Of a stretch of DNA of 43,255 nt, positions 6,952 to 16,099 are shown one piece after another. Below the pieces are notes generated by a model. The model did not search any database. It was not told the DNA's origin and saw nothing but the letters and a program-made list of their open reading frames with translations. Source of the DNA: a virus. Position numbers and translations under genes: made by a program. The stretch is taken from IMG/VR virus record IMGVR_UViG_3300036791_001309, positions 1 through 43,255 of that record. One strand, written 5' to 3'. Numbering within the stretch: the first letter of the stretch is position 1; each line of letters opens with the position of its first letter.

Positions 6952-8205
6952 GTGAAACATTCCAGCATGGTCGGCGGTAGCACCGCTGGCCGCATTCTCG
7001 CATGCCCGGCCAGCTGGCAGAGCACCATCTCGCTACCGCCGAGTGTCGAGATCACCAGCGAGTACGCTGAAGAGGGCACGCACCTCCACCACATCATGAA
7101 TGAGTTGATGGAGGTCCGTCAGATCAGACCGGAATCTGATCTGCGGGCGCTGGCTGCCAGCTATATCGGCCGGCATTTCTACGATCGCGTTTTCACCAAG
7201 GCTTATCTCGATGAGGCCGTTGAGCCGGCGCTCGACGCGCTCGCTGAACTCGAACAGGCATACGGTGGCGGCTTCGCCGTTCTGGATGTCGAGCGGCAGG
7301 TCAGGTTTCCCGGCATCCCCGGTGCTTTCGGCACCTGTGATCTGTTGCTCGGATCGGCATCACATCGGATGCTGGTGGATTGGAAATTTGGTGCCGGCGT
7401 TCCGGTTGCCGCGATCCATCATGATGCTGACGGTGGCGAGTACATCAACCCGCAGCTGGCGTTCTATCTCACCGCCGCGCGCGCCAGTCTGCCGCAGCTG
7501 TTCAAACCCAAGTGCAAGCTGGTCGGCGCCATCATCCAGCCTCGCGCCGATACCGGTCTCAGCCACACCGAGATCGATCAAAAGGAGCTTAAGTTCTTTG
7601 CTCAGGACCTTGAGACAGCAGTGATCGAGGCGCTCGGCCACGATCCGCGTCGCACCAAGGGTGAGCATTGCAGGTTCGCACCCTGCAAGGTGACTTGTCC
7701 ATTATGGACCGGACCTTTGCTCGATCTGTCGCTGCTCGCCAAGGCCACCAAGGTTGTCGGCGAGATCGGCACCAGCAAGGAGCCGACGGCTTATGGCAAA
7801 TATCTGGCGACGGCCAAGACTCTGGTCGACGCCGTCACCGTGTTCAAGACGACCCTGGACGAGCAGCTGCACGCCTATCTGGAAGAAGGCGGCATTGTCC
7901 CCGGCTGGAGATTGAAAGCCAAGATCAAGAACCGGCTTTGGGTGGACGATGCCGTCGTGGTTCCGGCGCTAAAGAGCATCGGCTTCACCGATGACGAAAT
8001 CTGGCAGACCAAGCTGCAAACCTTCAGCTCGGTCGACGCCACCGCCAAGCGCCGTAGAGTCAACATCCCTGATCATCTGCGCGTCGCGCCACCCAGCAAC
8101 GAGACCACCATCGCGTCAACGAGTGACCCGGCTCCCGTGGTCGATCGCGCTCACGCGGTGAGTAATTTTGTTGCAGCGTTGAAGCAGCTTCGCCAATCGT
8201 CGTGA
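6952..8205 (+). CDS. DUF2800 RecB-like nuclease family protein
   Basis: A 417-residue protein of the phage DUF2800 family, related to Cas4/RecB PD-(D/E)XK nucleases. Seen: N-terminal GGSTAGRILACPASW and EGTHLHHIMNEL (motif with H), the nuclease strand MLVDWKFG near residue 142, the YINPQLAFYLTAAR helix, and a Cys cluster CRFAPCKVTCPLW near 238-250 that could hold an Fe-S cluster or zinc. Start is GTG 6952 after GGAG. DUF2800 usually sits with the phage DNA polymerase and helicase, as here, and probably takes part in recombination or DNA-end processing. Confidence 0.85.
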   Translation: MKHSSMVGGSTAGRILACPASWQSTISLPPSVEITSEYAEEGTHLHHIMNELMEVRQIRPESDLRALAASYIGRHFYDRVFTKAYLDEAVEPALDALAELEQAYGGGFAVLDVERQVRFPGIPGAFGTCDLLLGSASHRMLVDWKFGAGVPVAAIHHDADGGEYINPQLAFYLTAARASLPQLFKPKCKLVGAIIQPRADTGLSHTEIDQKELKFFAQDLETAVIEALGHDPRRTKGEHCRFAPCKVTCPLWTGPLLDLSLLAKATKVVGEIGTSKEPTAYGKYLATAKTLVDAVTVFKTTLDEQLHAYLEEGGIVPGWRLKAKIKNRLWVDDAVVVPALKSIGFTDDEIWQTKLQTFSSVDATAKRRRVNIPDHLRVAPPSNETTIASTSDPAPVVDRAHAVSNFVAALKQLRQSS

Positions 8206-8216
8206 AAGGATTCTAG

Positions 8217-8585
8217 ATGTATTTCCCGAATGGCTCGAATGTCTCCATCACTCCTGCCACTCCGAACTGGTATGTGGCGCGACTATGGGAAGAACACGGA
8301 ACCCGAGGCGTCTCACTCGAATCCGTTGTCGCCTGGATGATTGTTCACGCTGTGACTGATTACGATCCTTGCGTTCAAGTACCGAAATACGAGAAATGTT
8401 GTTTCGTTAACTGCTATCCGATCACTGTAGATGGTGTGGTCGACAATATCGAAGAACATTTTCTCAAGGACCCGGATGGCCGGTTCACTCAAACTAATGT
8501 GCGCAGCTACGACAACGAGGAAGAACTGTTCGCTGATTGGGATTCGATATTAGAGCGCTCAAGAAAAGAAGAACCGGTAACCTAG
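8217..8585 (+). CDS. Hypothetical protein
   Basis: A 122-residue acidic protein with AAAGGA before its ATG. It has a CCFVNCY cysteine patch in the middle and an acidic C-terminus (DNEEELFADWDSILERS). No family recognised. Its place between DUF2800 and the next replication gene suggests an accessory role only by position. Confidence 0.6.
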   Translation: MYFPNGSNVSITPATPNWYVARLWEEHGTRGVSLESVVAWMIVHAVTDYDPCVQVPKYEKCCFVNCYPITVDGVVDNIEEHFLKDPDGRFTQTNVRSYDNEEELFADWDSILERSRKEEPVT

Positions 8586-8628
8586 CCTGACCGGTACCAA
8601 CAGGCAACGCAAACAGGAGACCAAACAA

Positions 8629-9432
8629 ATGACTGATAACGTTGTACCGCATAAAGCGCAGATGCCAATCGACATGAAGGACTTTGCCAACAAGCTGATC
8701 ACCGGCATCGCCGAAAGCCGGGCAGCGACCATAACACCCGGAGGCAAGCCGATCCTGCGCTTGCTGAAGTCGGGCGAGTGGGCGTTTGGCCCCGCCAATG
8801 AGGAGGTGCAGGAAGGATCGCACTGGTTCCTGAACCTCGCGACGCTGGGTCATGGCTGGGTTTGCTGGTCGGATTATGAAGGCAACCAGAAGAACCAGAT
8901 TCTGGGCGAGATTCTCGTCTCGATCACTCAGCCCAAGCCGGCGCGTCCGCCTGCGATCGACGGTTTCGAGTTTAATGAGCTGCGATCGTTTGAGTTGACA
9001 TGCATGGATGGCAGTGATGCTGGCACTGAGACGGTGACCAAGATCAGCAGCATCGGCGGCATGCGCGCCTTTGCTGATCTGGTGGATGCGATCCAAGCCC
9101 GGCTGCGGGAGAACCCGGAGTATTCGTTTCCGATCCTGACCTTGGAGACGGACTCCTACAAGCATAGCAAATGGGGGCAGATTTTCACCCCTGTTTTTAG
9201 CATCACCGGCTACGCTGACATGAACGGCAAGTCATACCCGGCAGAGGAACAACTCGCCGAGGGCGGCGCTGACGCTGCTGCTCTTGGTGAGGCGGAGCCG
9301 GAGAACAAGCCGGCCGCCAGGAGTAGAAAACCTCGCCTTGTCGCTACGGAGGAACCGGCATCGGCACCGGTATCGGCACCAGCGCCGACGGCCGCCAATC
9401 GTGTCGGACAGCGTCGTCGTCCGGGTCGTTGA
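8629..9432 (+). CDS. Putative replication accessory protein
   Basis: A 267-residue protein with AGGAG eight bases before ATG. Residues 1-210 look like a compact domain with many aromatic strand segments (HWFLNLATLGHGWVCWSD, GQIFTPVFSITGY). The last 50 residues are low-complexity, Pro/Ala-rich and end in basic VGQRRRPGR. In comparable phage modules a ssDNA-binding or annealing protein (DUF2815) sits between DUF2800 and the polymerase; this protein occupies that slot but I do not see DUF2815 motifs. A ssDNA-binding role is a guess. Confidence 0.65.
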   Translation: MTDNVVPHKAQMPIDMKDFANKLITGIAESRAATITPGGKPILRLLKSGEWAFGPANEEVQEGSHWFLNLATLGHGWVCWSDYEGNQKNQILGEILVSITQPKPARPPAIDGFEFNELRSFELTCMDGSDAGTETVTKISSIGGMRAFADLVDAIQARLRENPEYSFPILTLETDSYKHSKWGQIFTPVFSITGYADMNGKSYPAEEQLAEGGADAAALGEAEPENKPAARSRKPRLVATEEPASAPVSAPAPTAANRVGQRRRPGR

Positions 9433-9506
9433 TGATCTCTCGTGTGGCGGCTTCATTGTTTTGTGAGGCTGCCACATCAAGTTTTCTAGCGCAAACGGAA
9501 ACGAAA

Positions 9507-9791
9507 ATGAAAAACTATAAGGACATGGAAACTGCCGCTATCTATCAACACCTGAGCACGCTGCGCTACAGCGCCCGCCGTGTTGAAGTCCTTATCGAGC
9601 TTTTCCATAACTCCGCAGTGTTCCTCATAAGCAAGATGAAGAACGATGAATGGAAATGGGAAACCAACTATCTGCGCGAGCACGCCAGATGTGCGTTTGG
9701 AGCATCGTTCACCAATCCAATTTCTCCATGCATCTATGAATTGCTGTTCCGGAAGTACCCTGCTTTGCGGGTTTACAAGACCAGAAGTTGA
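9507..9791 (+). CDS. Small hypothetical protein
   Basis: A 94-residue protein from ATG 9507. Longer in-frame starts at 9429 exist but would overlap the preceding stop. Helical N-terminus (TAAIYQHLSTLRYSARRVEVLIELFHNS) and a C-terminal AFGASFTNPISPCIYELLF. Lies 13 bases before the polymerase start, probably co-transcribed. No family recognised. Confidence 0.55.
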   Translation: MKNYKDMETAAIYQHLSTLRYSARRVEVLIELFHNSAVFLISKMKNDEWKWETNYLREHARCAFGASFTNPISPCIYELLFRKYPALRVYKTRS

Positions 9792-9804
9792 CAAGGAGCT
9801 TATC

Positions 9805-11985
9805 ATGCTGCGGCAGAGCGAAACCGGTCCAACGTTTGCGATCGATGAGATAGGATTTCTGGATTTTGAATCCCGGTCAGCGACGCAGGACCTCGCCCGT
9901 GTCGGCTCTTACCGTTACGCCGTGGAAGCTGACGCCATCATTGCCGCCTACGCTCTCGGCACCGGCCCGGTGCATGTGATTGCGGTAGCGGATTTTCCCG
10001 ATGGGCTGCGCTGGGCCGACATGCCGAAAGAGTTTCAAGCTCACCACGCGCGCGTGCAGTGTGGCGAAGCGATCTGGGTGGCGTGGAACGCTGGCTTCGA
10101 CCGGGCGATCTGGAATTACGCCACCGATTTTCCCCGGCTCGAACCGTATCACATCATCGACGCGATGGCGCAAGCTGTCGCCAGCGGTCTCGGCGGTGCT
10201 CTGGACCTCGCCGCCAAGCAGTCCAACAGCTCACACAAGGCTGCCGCCGGCAAGGACCTGATCAAGCTGTTTTGTGAACCGCCGGATGCGACGCGGAAGA
10301 TACCAAGAGGGATCGGCACGCCGGTCAAGGACCCGGTGAAATGGAAGCAATTCTGCGAGTATGCGGGTCAGGATATCGTCGCCATGCGCAGCGTGTTTGC
10401 GCGCACCCGACAGCTGCCCTGGCGGGAGTGGGGCCAATACTGGGCGAGCGAGCGCATCAACGAGCGCGGTGCCGCCATAGATTTGAAAATGGTCGCGCAC
10501 GCGGCCAAGCTGGCCGAGGAGGACAAGCGCCGCTCGCGGCAGGAAATCCCGCAGCTGACCATGGAAGAAGTCTGGACCGTCGATCAAGTCAAGTGCATTA
10601 CCGCGTGGTTGCTAAAGCAATTGCCGCCGGCAGGCCGCGATATCCTGACCAAGCGCGCGGAGGAGATCGACGAAGAGACCGGTGATGTCACGCGTCCAGC
10701 CAAGCACAGCCTGACCCGCAAGCGGGTCGAAAAGCTGATCGCGCTGCTGCAGGCGCAGCCGGACCAGTCGACCGCAAACATGTTGCGACTGCTGCAGATC
10801 AGACTGTACGGCGGCAGCAAGACTCCGGCCAAGTTCAGCCGCATGCTCGAACAGCATGTCGATGGCGTATTGTTCGGTCAATACGTGTTCAACGGCGCTG
10901 GGCACACCGGACGCTACTCGTCTAAGGGTACGCAATTGCACAACCTTAGCCGGGATGCGCTGGACAACGAGCCCGACTTGATAGACGCGCTGCTGCAGGA
11001 GTGCGATTACGATACGCTGGCAAAGCTCGGCACCGACGACCCGGTGGCGCGCAAGTTGGCGCTGTTGATCCGTCCAACCTTCGTTCCTTCGTCCAGCAGC
11101 AATGTGTTTGTTTGGAGCGACTGGTCGCAGATAGAAGCTCGGGTATTGCCGTGGCTAGCAGGCGACGATGCGCGCGCTCAGGCGCGGCTCAAGATTTTCA
11201 GTGATGTCGACGCCGATCCCAGTCTGCCCGATCTCTACACGCGAACCGCCAGCGATATTTCCGGTGTGCCGATCGAAGCCGTCACTCCGCCGATTCGTCA
11301 ACGCGGCAAGGTCGCTGAGCTGGCGCTGGGGTTCGGCGGTGGAGTCAATGCCTTGCAAAACATGGGCGCCAACTACGGCCTGCATATCGACGTCGATGAA
11401 GCCAAGGACATCGTCAGCAGATGGCGCGCGGCCAACCTGTGGGCGGCCGATTTTTCCTCGACGCTCTGGAGCGCGATGCACGAGGCGCACAATTTTCCCA
11501 CCAACTTCATCCCCGCCGGCCGCGTCGGTTTTGTTTTCATCAACAACTATCTGGGCGGCTCGATGATGATGCGGCTGCCGTCGGGACGAGTACTGACCTA
11601 TCGCGCGTTGCGCTGGGAAGCGCTCGATGTGCTCGACGACGATGGCGAGCCAACCGGCGAGAAGACTATGGAATTGACCTATGCGCGTGGCTACGGCCGT
11701 ACCAAACTTTGGGCCGGCGTGCTGGTGGAGAACGCGACCCAGGCCTGCGCGGCGGATTTTCTGCGTGAGACGTTGGTGCGTTTGGTCGAGCGCGAGTTCG
11801 ATGTCCGGCTTCATGTCCATGATGAGATACTTGTCGAATGCGCGATCAAGGACGCCGAGAAGGTCAAGGCTAAATTGCGCGCCATCATGCTACAAGGGTT
11901 TGACTGGTCGAAAGGCCTGCCGCTGATGAGCGAGGAAACGACTTCGTATCAGTATACAAAGCACGAACTATCGTACGGTCTATGA
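9805..11985 (+). CDS. Family A DNA polymerase with 3'-5' exonuclease domain
   Basis: A 726-residue phage DNA polymerase. N-terminal DnaQ-like exonuclease motifs: D20 and E22 in FLDFES, WVAWNAGFDRAIW near 95-105, and a late YAGQDIVAMRSVF. Polymerase motifs: motif A SDWSQIEAR near 437-446 (Trp replaces the usual Tyr), motif B RGKVAELALGFG near 500, and motif C VHDEILVE near 671. It would copy the phage genome with proofreading. ATG 9805 follows AAGGAG; an upstream ORF extension is not used because it overlaps the previous gene. Stop overlaps the next ATG. Confidence 0.93.
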   Translation: MLRQSETGPTFAIDEIGFLDFESRSATQDLARVGSYRYAVEADAIIAAYALGTGPVHVIAVADFPDGLRWADMPKEFQAHHARVQCGEAIWVAWNAGFDRAIWNYATDFPRLEPYHIIDAMAQAVASGLGGALDLAAKQSNSSHKAAAGKDLIKLFCEPPDATRKIPRGIGTPVKDPVKWKQFCEYAGQDIVAMRSVFARTRQLPWREWGQYWASERINERGAAIDLKMVAHAAKLAEEDKRRSRQEIPQLTMEEVWTVDQVKCITAWLLKQLPPAGRDILTKRAEEIDEETGDVTRPAKHSLTRKRVEKLIALLQAQPDQSTANMLRLLQIRLYGGSKTPAKFSRMLEQHVDGVLFGQYVFNGAGHTGRYSSKGTQLHNLSRDALDNEPDLIDALLQECDYDTLAKLGTDDPVARKLALLIRPTFVPSSSSNVFVWSDWSQIEARVLPWLAGDDARAQARLKIFSDVDADPSLPDLYTRTASDISGVPIEAVTPPIRQRGKVAELALGFGGGVNALQNMGANYGLHIDVDEAKDIVSRWRAANLWAADFSSTLWSAMHEAHNFPTNFIPAGRVGFVFINNYLGGSMMMRLPSGRVLTYRALRWEALDVLDDDGEPTGEKTMELTYARGYGRTKLWAGVLVENATQACAADFLRETLVRLVEREFDVRLHVHDEILVECAIKDAEKVKAKLRAIMLQGFDWSKGLPLMSEETTSYQYTKHELSYGL

Positions 11986-12197
11986 TGAAAACGAAAACAA
12001 AAACGCATACCGACCGCCTCTGGCAAGAATTGAGTCGTATCAGCGCAGTAGCGGCGATCGCCGAAACATTCATTGAAACGTTGCCCAATGGTGTGGCGAA
12101 AACCAAGCTTACCGTACTCAACAACGAGACCATGAATGCCGTGAACGAGGCGATGAATCGTACGACCGATATCAAGGAGGCGGCGGCCTCGATATGA
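11982..12197 (+). CDS. Small hypothetical protein
   Basis: A 71-residue protein whose ATG overlaps the polymerase stop (ATGA). Basic, KT-rich first 10 residues (KTKTKTH), then two amphipathic helices. No family recognised. Overlaps suggest translation with the polymerase. Confidence 0.55.
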   Translation: MMKTKTKTHTDRLWQELSRISAVAAIAETFIETLPNGVAKTKLTVLNNETMNAVNEAMNRTTDIKEAAASI

Positions 12198-12217
12198 TCA
12201 ACGAGCTGGAGGATCAC

Positions 12218-12586
12218 ATGACGGATAAGATTATGAATACTTTGAACACGTACGCGTCGCTCTGTCACGAAGCAAATCAGAAGTGGTGGACCGATCCTGT
12301 GACTGGCACGCGCCTCTACAGGAACAAGGGCGAGCTTCTGATGCTGATCGTATCAGAAGTCGCCGAGGCGATGGAGGGCGAGCGCAAGGATCAGATGGAC
12401 ACTCATCTGCCGCATCGGAAGATGGCCGAGGTGGAGCTGGCCGACATCTTGATTCGCGTGTTCGATTATGCTGGCGCCTTTGGCTATGACCTCGACGGGG
12501 CTTTCGAGGAGAAGATGCGTTACAACGCGGAACGCATGGACCACGATGCCGAGGCTCGTTTGCGTGCCGGCGGCAAGAAGTGGTGA
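12218..12586 (+). CDS. MazG-like NTP pyrophosphohydrolase
   Basis: A 122-residue protein resembling the all-alpha MazG/dUTPase-like NTP pyrophosphatase superfamily: KGELLMLIVSEVAEAMEGERK gives the ExxE metal-binding helix, and MAEVELADILIRVFDYA gives the second E-x-x-D helix. These enzymes hydrolyse NTPs to NMP and pyrophosphate; in phages they may tune nucleotide pools or blunt the host stress response. ATG 12218 is preferred over 12194 because GGAGG lies five bases before it. Confidence 0.8.
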   Translation: MTDKIMNTLNTYASLCHEANQKWWTDPVTGTRLYRNKGELLMLIVSEVAEAMEGERKDQMDTHLPHRKMAEVELADILIRVFDYAGAFGYDLDGAFEEKMRYNAERMDHDAEARLRAGGKKW

Positions 12587-12590
12587 TCAC

Positions 12591-12866
12591 ATGGCAAGCA
12601 ACTTCAAAATCAAATGGATTGACGGCAAGAAGGAGCCGCAGGTCCCGGCGGATGCCAACTATCCGCGCGGGATCACGATCGATCTGCGGTCAACTCATAA
12701 GCCGCCGTTCTGCGAGACTGATCTGCCTTATCCGGCGCGACGCATCGGTTTTTACGCTATCGAATGCACCAAGTGCGGCCTGAGTGTCATGGTCACCACT
12801 GCCGGCCGCGCCGACGACCCGCGCGCGGTTATCGTGACATGCAAAACGCGAGAAGAGCTTCACTGA
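12591..12866 (+). CDS. Small hypothetical protein with CxxC
   Basis: A 91-residue protein starting four bases after the MazG-like stop. It has a single CTKCG pair near residue 62 and a preceding C at about 43 (PPFCETDLPYPARRIGFYAIECTKCG), which might bind zinc. Its TGA overlaps the helicase ATG (TGATG). Function unknown; probably coupled to the helicase. Confidence 0.65.
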   Translation: MASNFKIKWIDGKKEPQVPADANYPRGITIDLRSTHKPPFCETDLPYPARRIGFYAIECTKCGLSVMVTTAGRADDPRAVIVTCKTREELH

Positions 12867-14257
12867 TGCACGATCAAGCAGACCTGCGCGCTGGACAGCA
12901 GGATATCATCAATGCGCTGTACGAGAACGACGAGAAGATTGTCACTCTCCGGCCCGGTGGCGGCAAGACCGTGTGCGCGCTGACCGCGATCGAGGAGCTG
13001 ATTCGCCACGGCGTGATCCGGCATGCGCTGGTGACTGCGCCGAAGCGGGTCGCTTACGTGGTGTGGCCGGATGAAATACAAAACTGGAATCACACTCGCC
13101 AGCTGCGCTGGGACGTGCTTAACGAGGGCCCGATCGAGCGTCGTACCAGATTGACCCTCGTTAAGAACCGTGATCTCACCCTTTTCGGTCACGACATCAT
13201 CGGCTCAGTGCTCAACAACCTCGATGAATTTCCGCCTGATCATCCGTTGTTTGATCTACTGATAGTCGACGAGATATCGCGTTTTCGCAATCCCCAAGGA
13301 GCGTGGTACAAGCAGTTGGCCAAGCACATCCATCGCTGGAAAATGGTCTGGGGCCTGTCTGGTACGCTGCGCCCGTCCGGCCCGCTGGATTTGTTTGCTC
13401 CGATTCGACTGGTCTCCCGTGGCAAGCTCTGGGGTCGCTCGTTCTACCAATGGCAGAAGGAGCGCTTCTATCCGACCGATTACAACGGTTACGACTGGGC
13501 GCCGAAGCCCGGCGCCGAGGAGCAGATCAACATCGAGATCGCGCCGCTGCTGGTGACCTGCGAGGTACCGGTGTTGCCGGCGCCGACGATCGTGCTCGAC
13601 CGGGTCGAGCTGCCAATAAAAGCACGCGCCAAGTATCGTACGATGGAGCGTAAATTATTCTCCAGCATCGATAATGGTGACAAGGTGGTTGCTGATAGTC
13701 GCGCCATCGCGGTCGGCAAGCTGGGTCAGATCGCCAATGGGTTTGTTTACGATGGCGATAGCACGTTTCGAATACACGATGAAAAATTTTATTGGTTGAT
13801 CGACCTTATCAAGAATTCAATCGCTCCGACGTTGCTAGTCTACGAATTTCAGGAAGACTTCCAGATGCTGCTTCAAGTATTTCACGTACTCAGTATGGGT
13901 GACCTGCCGTTTCTTGGCGCTGGTGTTTCCGATCAAAAGGCTGATGCCAACATCAAGGCCTGGAATGCCGGTAAGTTGCCGTTCATGGCACTGCATCCTG
14001 CGTCCGGCGGTCACGGCCTCAACCTGCAGCACGGGGGCGCCGACATGGCGTGGATTGCCCCGACATGGAATCCCGAGCTATGGGACCAGACCATCGCCCG
14101 GCTGCATCGCCCTGGTCAGCTCAAGCAGGTGATAGTTCGCGTCTGTGTCGCCAACAACACCATTGACGACATGAAGCTCGATCGCGTGCACGGCAAGTTG
14201 TCGGCGCAGCAGGCGTTCGAGCGTTATCTTCAGTCAATTGGAGAGCTGTCCAAATGA
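12866..14257 (+). CDS. SNF2/SF2-type DNA helicase
   Basis: A 463-residue superfamily 2 helicase of the phage SNF2-like type. Motif I LRPGGGKT (about residues 28-35), motif II VDEISRF (about 134), motif III LSGT (about 164), and the C-terminal SNF2 signature ASGGHGLNLQHGG followed by WNPELWDQTIARLHRPGQ (about 378-418). It would use ATP to move on duplex DNA in replication or recombination. The length is short for SNF2 proteins but normal for the phage group found next to PolA and DUF2800. The start overlaps the upstream stop. Confidence 0.9.
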   Translation: MHDQADLRAGQQDIINALYENDEKIVTLRPGGGKTVCALTAIEELIRHGVIRHALVTAPKRVAYVVWPDEIQNWNHTRQLRWDVLNEGPIERRTRLTLVKNRDLTLFGHDIIGSVLNNLDEFPPDHPLFDLLIVDEISRFRNPQGAWYKQLAKHIHRWKMVWGLSGTLRPSGPLDLFAPIRLVSRGKLWGRSFYQWQKERFYPTDYNGYDWAPKPGAEEQINIEIAPLLVTCEVPVLPAPTIVLDRVELPIKARAKYRTMERKLFSSIDNGDKVVADSRAIAVGKLGQIANGFVYDGDSTFRIHDEKFYWLIDLIKNSIAPTLLVYEFQEDFQMLLQVFHVLSMGDLPFLGAGVSDQKADANIKAWNAGKLPFMALHPASGGHGLNLQHGGADMAWIAPTWNPELWDQTIARLHRPGQLKQVIVRVCVANNTIDDMKLDRVHGKLSAQQAFERYLQSIGELSK

Positions 14258-14892
14258 AAAGGAAAGGATTTATTGGTTGGATTGTCGTTAACGACGATAC
14301 TTATGATTGTAGAAACCACTGCCAGTACGTGCTTGATCATCCGCTTGGTCAAGGCGAATCGATCAGGGGACACAGAGAAGATGGACGCAATTCCATTTAT
14401 CCAAGCTGCTCGTGGCCGAAAAAATTTCGTTGGGTTATTAGTTCACAGTACAGCGAGTTCAAACACGACAGCTATAGTACTTACACTCTTCGTGGCGAAA
14501 AAGCCTACGACAAATGGTGCGCCGTAATCGGATACAGGGAATACGACAACAGTGACGATGACAAGGAAACCAATCACATCTTTCCGTGCAGCCAGTTCGT
14601 ATACTGTTACTTTTGCGGCAAGACTGCGGAGAAGAACGCAGTCAGCAAGATATTTTTTGTTGCACAAGAATGGGGATGGGGTGAGCTGCAACCAGATGAG
14701 AAGATGGACTATCTTGACCTTAATGATTCAGATAGAAAATTTCTGTGTTGTAAGACATGTCAGCAACAGCTTGCTGATTTGAATAAAACGTTCAATGAAT
14801 GCAGTGATCTTATCAACGATATCGAAAAGGAGTGTACAGAGAAATGGCACGAACGCCGAAGAAGCAGCAGCAGCAAAAACACGAACTGCTGA
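14254..14892 (+). CDS. Zinc-finger-like hypothetical protein
   Basis: A 212-residue protein coupled by ATGA to the helicase. Three cysteine pairs can be seen: C/H near residues 19-23 (CRNHC), CYFCG near 117 and CCKTC near 168, consistent with one or two zinc-binding knuckles (the CYFCG...CCKTC spacing looks like an HNH/recombination-endonuclease-type zinc frame). No HNH catalytic histidines are clear. The region is less GC-rich than its neighbours, a possible sign of separate origin. Function unknown. Confidence 0.65.
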   Translation: MKRKGFIGWIVVNDDTYDCRNHCQYVLDHPLGQGESIRGHREDGRNSIYPSCSWPKKFRWVISSQYSEFKHDSYSTYTLRGEKAYDKWCAVIGYREYDNSDDDKETNHIFPCSQFVYCYFCGKTAEKNAVSKIFFVAQEWGWGELQPDEKMDYLDLNDSDRKFLCCKTCQQQLADLNKTFNECSDLINDIEKECTEKWHERRRSSSSKNTNC

Positions 14893-15122
14893 TGCCCGTG
14901 ATCAAGACGACGCGAGATTTACGCATCGCGCTGATACAATCTTTTGAGGACTTGATGGTAAACCGTATCACACCACAGGATGCAAGAGCGCGATCTATTG
15001 TGGCAAGAGCGATTCTTGACACGGTACGCGTCGAACTCGTTCTAGCCCGCGCTAATCTTTCAATCTATCGCACCATCGATCTGATCGCGAATCAAGAAAC
15101 CAATGCCGATGTGAAAGGGTAG
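14844..15122 (+). CDS. Small basic hypothetical protein
   Basis: A 92-residue protein with basic MARTPKKQQQQKH start, then an all-helical body. ATG 14844 lies 11 bases after AAAGGAG; GTG 14832 is too close to that site. It overlaps the end of the upstream gene by 49 bases in another frame. No family recognised. Confidence 0.55.
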   Translation: MARTPKKQQQQKHELLMPVIKTTRDLRIALIQSFEDLMVNRITPQDARARSIVARAILDTVRVELVLARANLSIYRTIDLIANQETNADVKG

Positions 15123-15133
15123 GGAGAGCTACC

Positions 15134-15670
15134 ATGGACGACGACGATGATGACGACGATGACGACGATCCTTTCTGCGATAGCGGTCTTATTGACGAAA
15201 GCAGGACTCTCGGTGATGCCAGACAATGGCTGCGCGCGCGAATGGAAGACGGTGCGCACTGTCCCTGCTGCACACAGCTCGCCAAGGTCTATACGCGCAA
15301 GCTCAATTCAGCCATGGCGCGCGATTTGATTTGGCTGGTGCGCATGTCGGCTGTATCCACTGATGGCTGGGTCGATATCGCCATTGCACCAAAATGCTTT
15401 CATGAGTCGCGCGCGTTGCCAAAGCTCGTGTACTGGGAAATGATTGAAATGTTGAACGGACAGCCGGCCGGAGGCGCCCGCACGACGGGAATCTGGCGGC
15501 CAACCGCTAGCGGCATCAAGTTTGCGAGAGGCGAGATCGCGGTGCCGTCACATGTCCGGGTTTATGACGGCAGAAGGCTGAGTTTCGACAATACCCGGAT
15601 AACCACGATCCAGCAGGCACTGGGCGAGCATTTTGATTTCAACGAACTGTGGACTGCGCGTCAGACATGA
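15134..15670 (+). CDS. Hypothetical phage protein with poly-Asp start
   Basis: A 178-residue protein with twelve or so consecutive Asp residues directly after Met, then CPCCTQLAKVYTRKLNSAMA, a zinc-ribbon-like CxxC in a pattern widespread among uncharacterised phage proteins, and a middle that looks winged-helix-like (LVYWEMIEMLNG ... TGIWRPTASGIKFARGE). GGAG lies seven bases before ATG. The poly-Asp run is encoded by a GAC/GAT microsatellite. DNA-related role possible, unproven. Confidence 0.7.
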   Translation: MDDDDDDDDDDDPFCDSGLIDESRTLGDARQWLRARMEDGAHCPCCTQLAKVYTRKLNSAMARDLIWLVRMSAVSTDGWVDIAIAPKCFHESRALPKLVYWEMIEMLNGQPAGGARTTGIWRPTASGIKFARGEIAVPSHVRVYDGRRLSFDNTRITTIQQALGEHFDFNELWTARQT

Positions 15671-15999
15671 GACGGGTCATTGTTGAGTCACCTTATGCCG
15701 GCGATGTCAATCGCAACATCGAATACGCACGCCAATGCATTCGCGATTGCGTGTTGCGCGACGAAGCCCCGATCGCATCGCATTTGTTGTTCACGCAGCC
15801 CGGCATCCTGCGCGACGAGATAGCGGAAGAACGCCAGCTCGGCATTGCGGCAGGATTGGCTTGGCTTGCTGTGGCCGATGCCGTCGTGTTTTATGTCGAC
15901 CATGGCATGAGCGCTGGAATGCGTGACGCAATGCATGCTGCAGAACGCGCACGAGTGACAATCGAAATTCGCACTCTCAAGCGTGCAAAAACCACATGA
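15667..15999 (+). CDS. DUF7768-like / nucleoside deoxyribosyltransferase-fold protein
   Basis: A 110-residue protein: N-terminal VIVESPYAGDVNRNIEYARQCIRDCVLRDEAPIASHLL and LAWLAVADAVVFYVDHGMSAGMRDAMHAAERA. These match a small Rossmann-like phage family (DUF7768), distantly related to nucleoside 2-deoxyribosyltransferases. A role in nucleotide metabolism is plausible. ATG overlaps the preceding stop (ATGA). Confidence 0.75.
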   Translation: MRRVIVESPYAGDVNRNIEYARQCIRDCVLRDEAPIASHLLFTQPGILRDEIAEERQLGIAAGLAWLAVADAVVFYVDHGMSAGMRDAMHAAERARVTIEIRTLKRAKTT

Positions 16000-16037
16000 G
16001 TTGCGCCCCCCGCCCAGGTCCCCCTGGGGCAGCACGG

Positions 16038-16099
16038 TGGGGAGCAAGAGGGCCGGTGGCTGTGACCGATGCTGCCGCGAGCCACTGGCCCTCGCCCCA
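16038..16099 (+). other. Long leader hairpin before the winged-helix gene
   Basis: A 14-bp stem with one G-U pair, GAGGGCCGGTGGCT (16048-16061) and AGCCACTGGCCCTC (16080-16093), with an 18-base loop. An outer TGGGG (16038-16042) / CCCCA (16095-16099) extends it. It ends on the ATG at 16099 and has no T-run, so it looks like a leader structure rather than a terminator. Confidence 0.6.

Noticed and set aside
11155-11820. 221-residue - strand ORF
   Set aside because: Shadow of the polymerase catalytic region.
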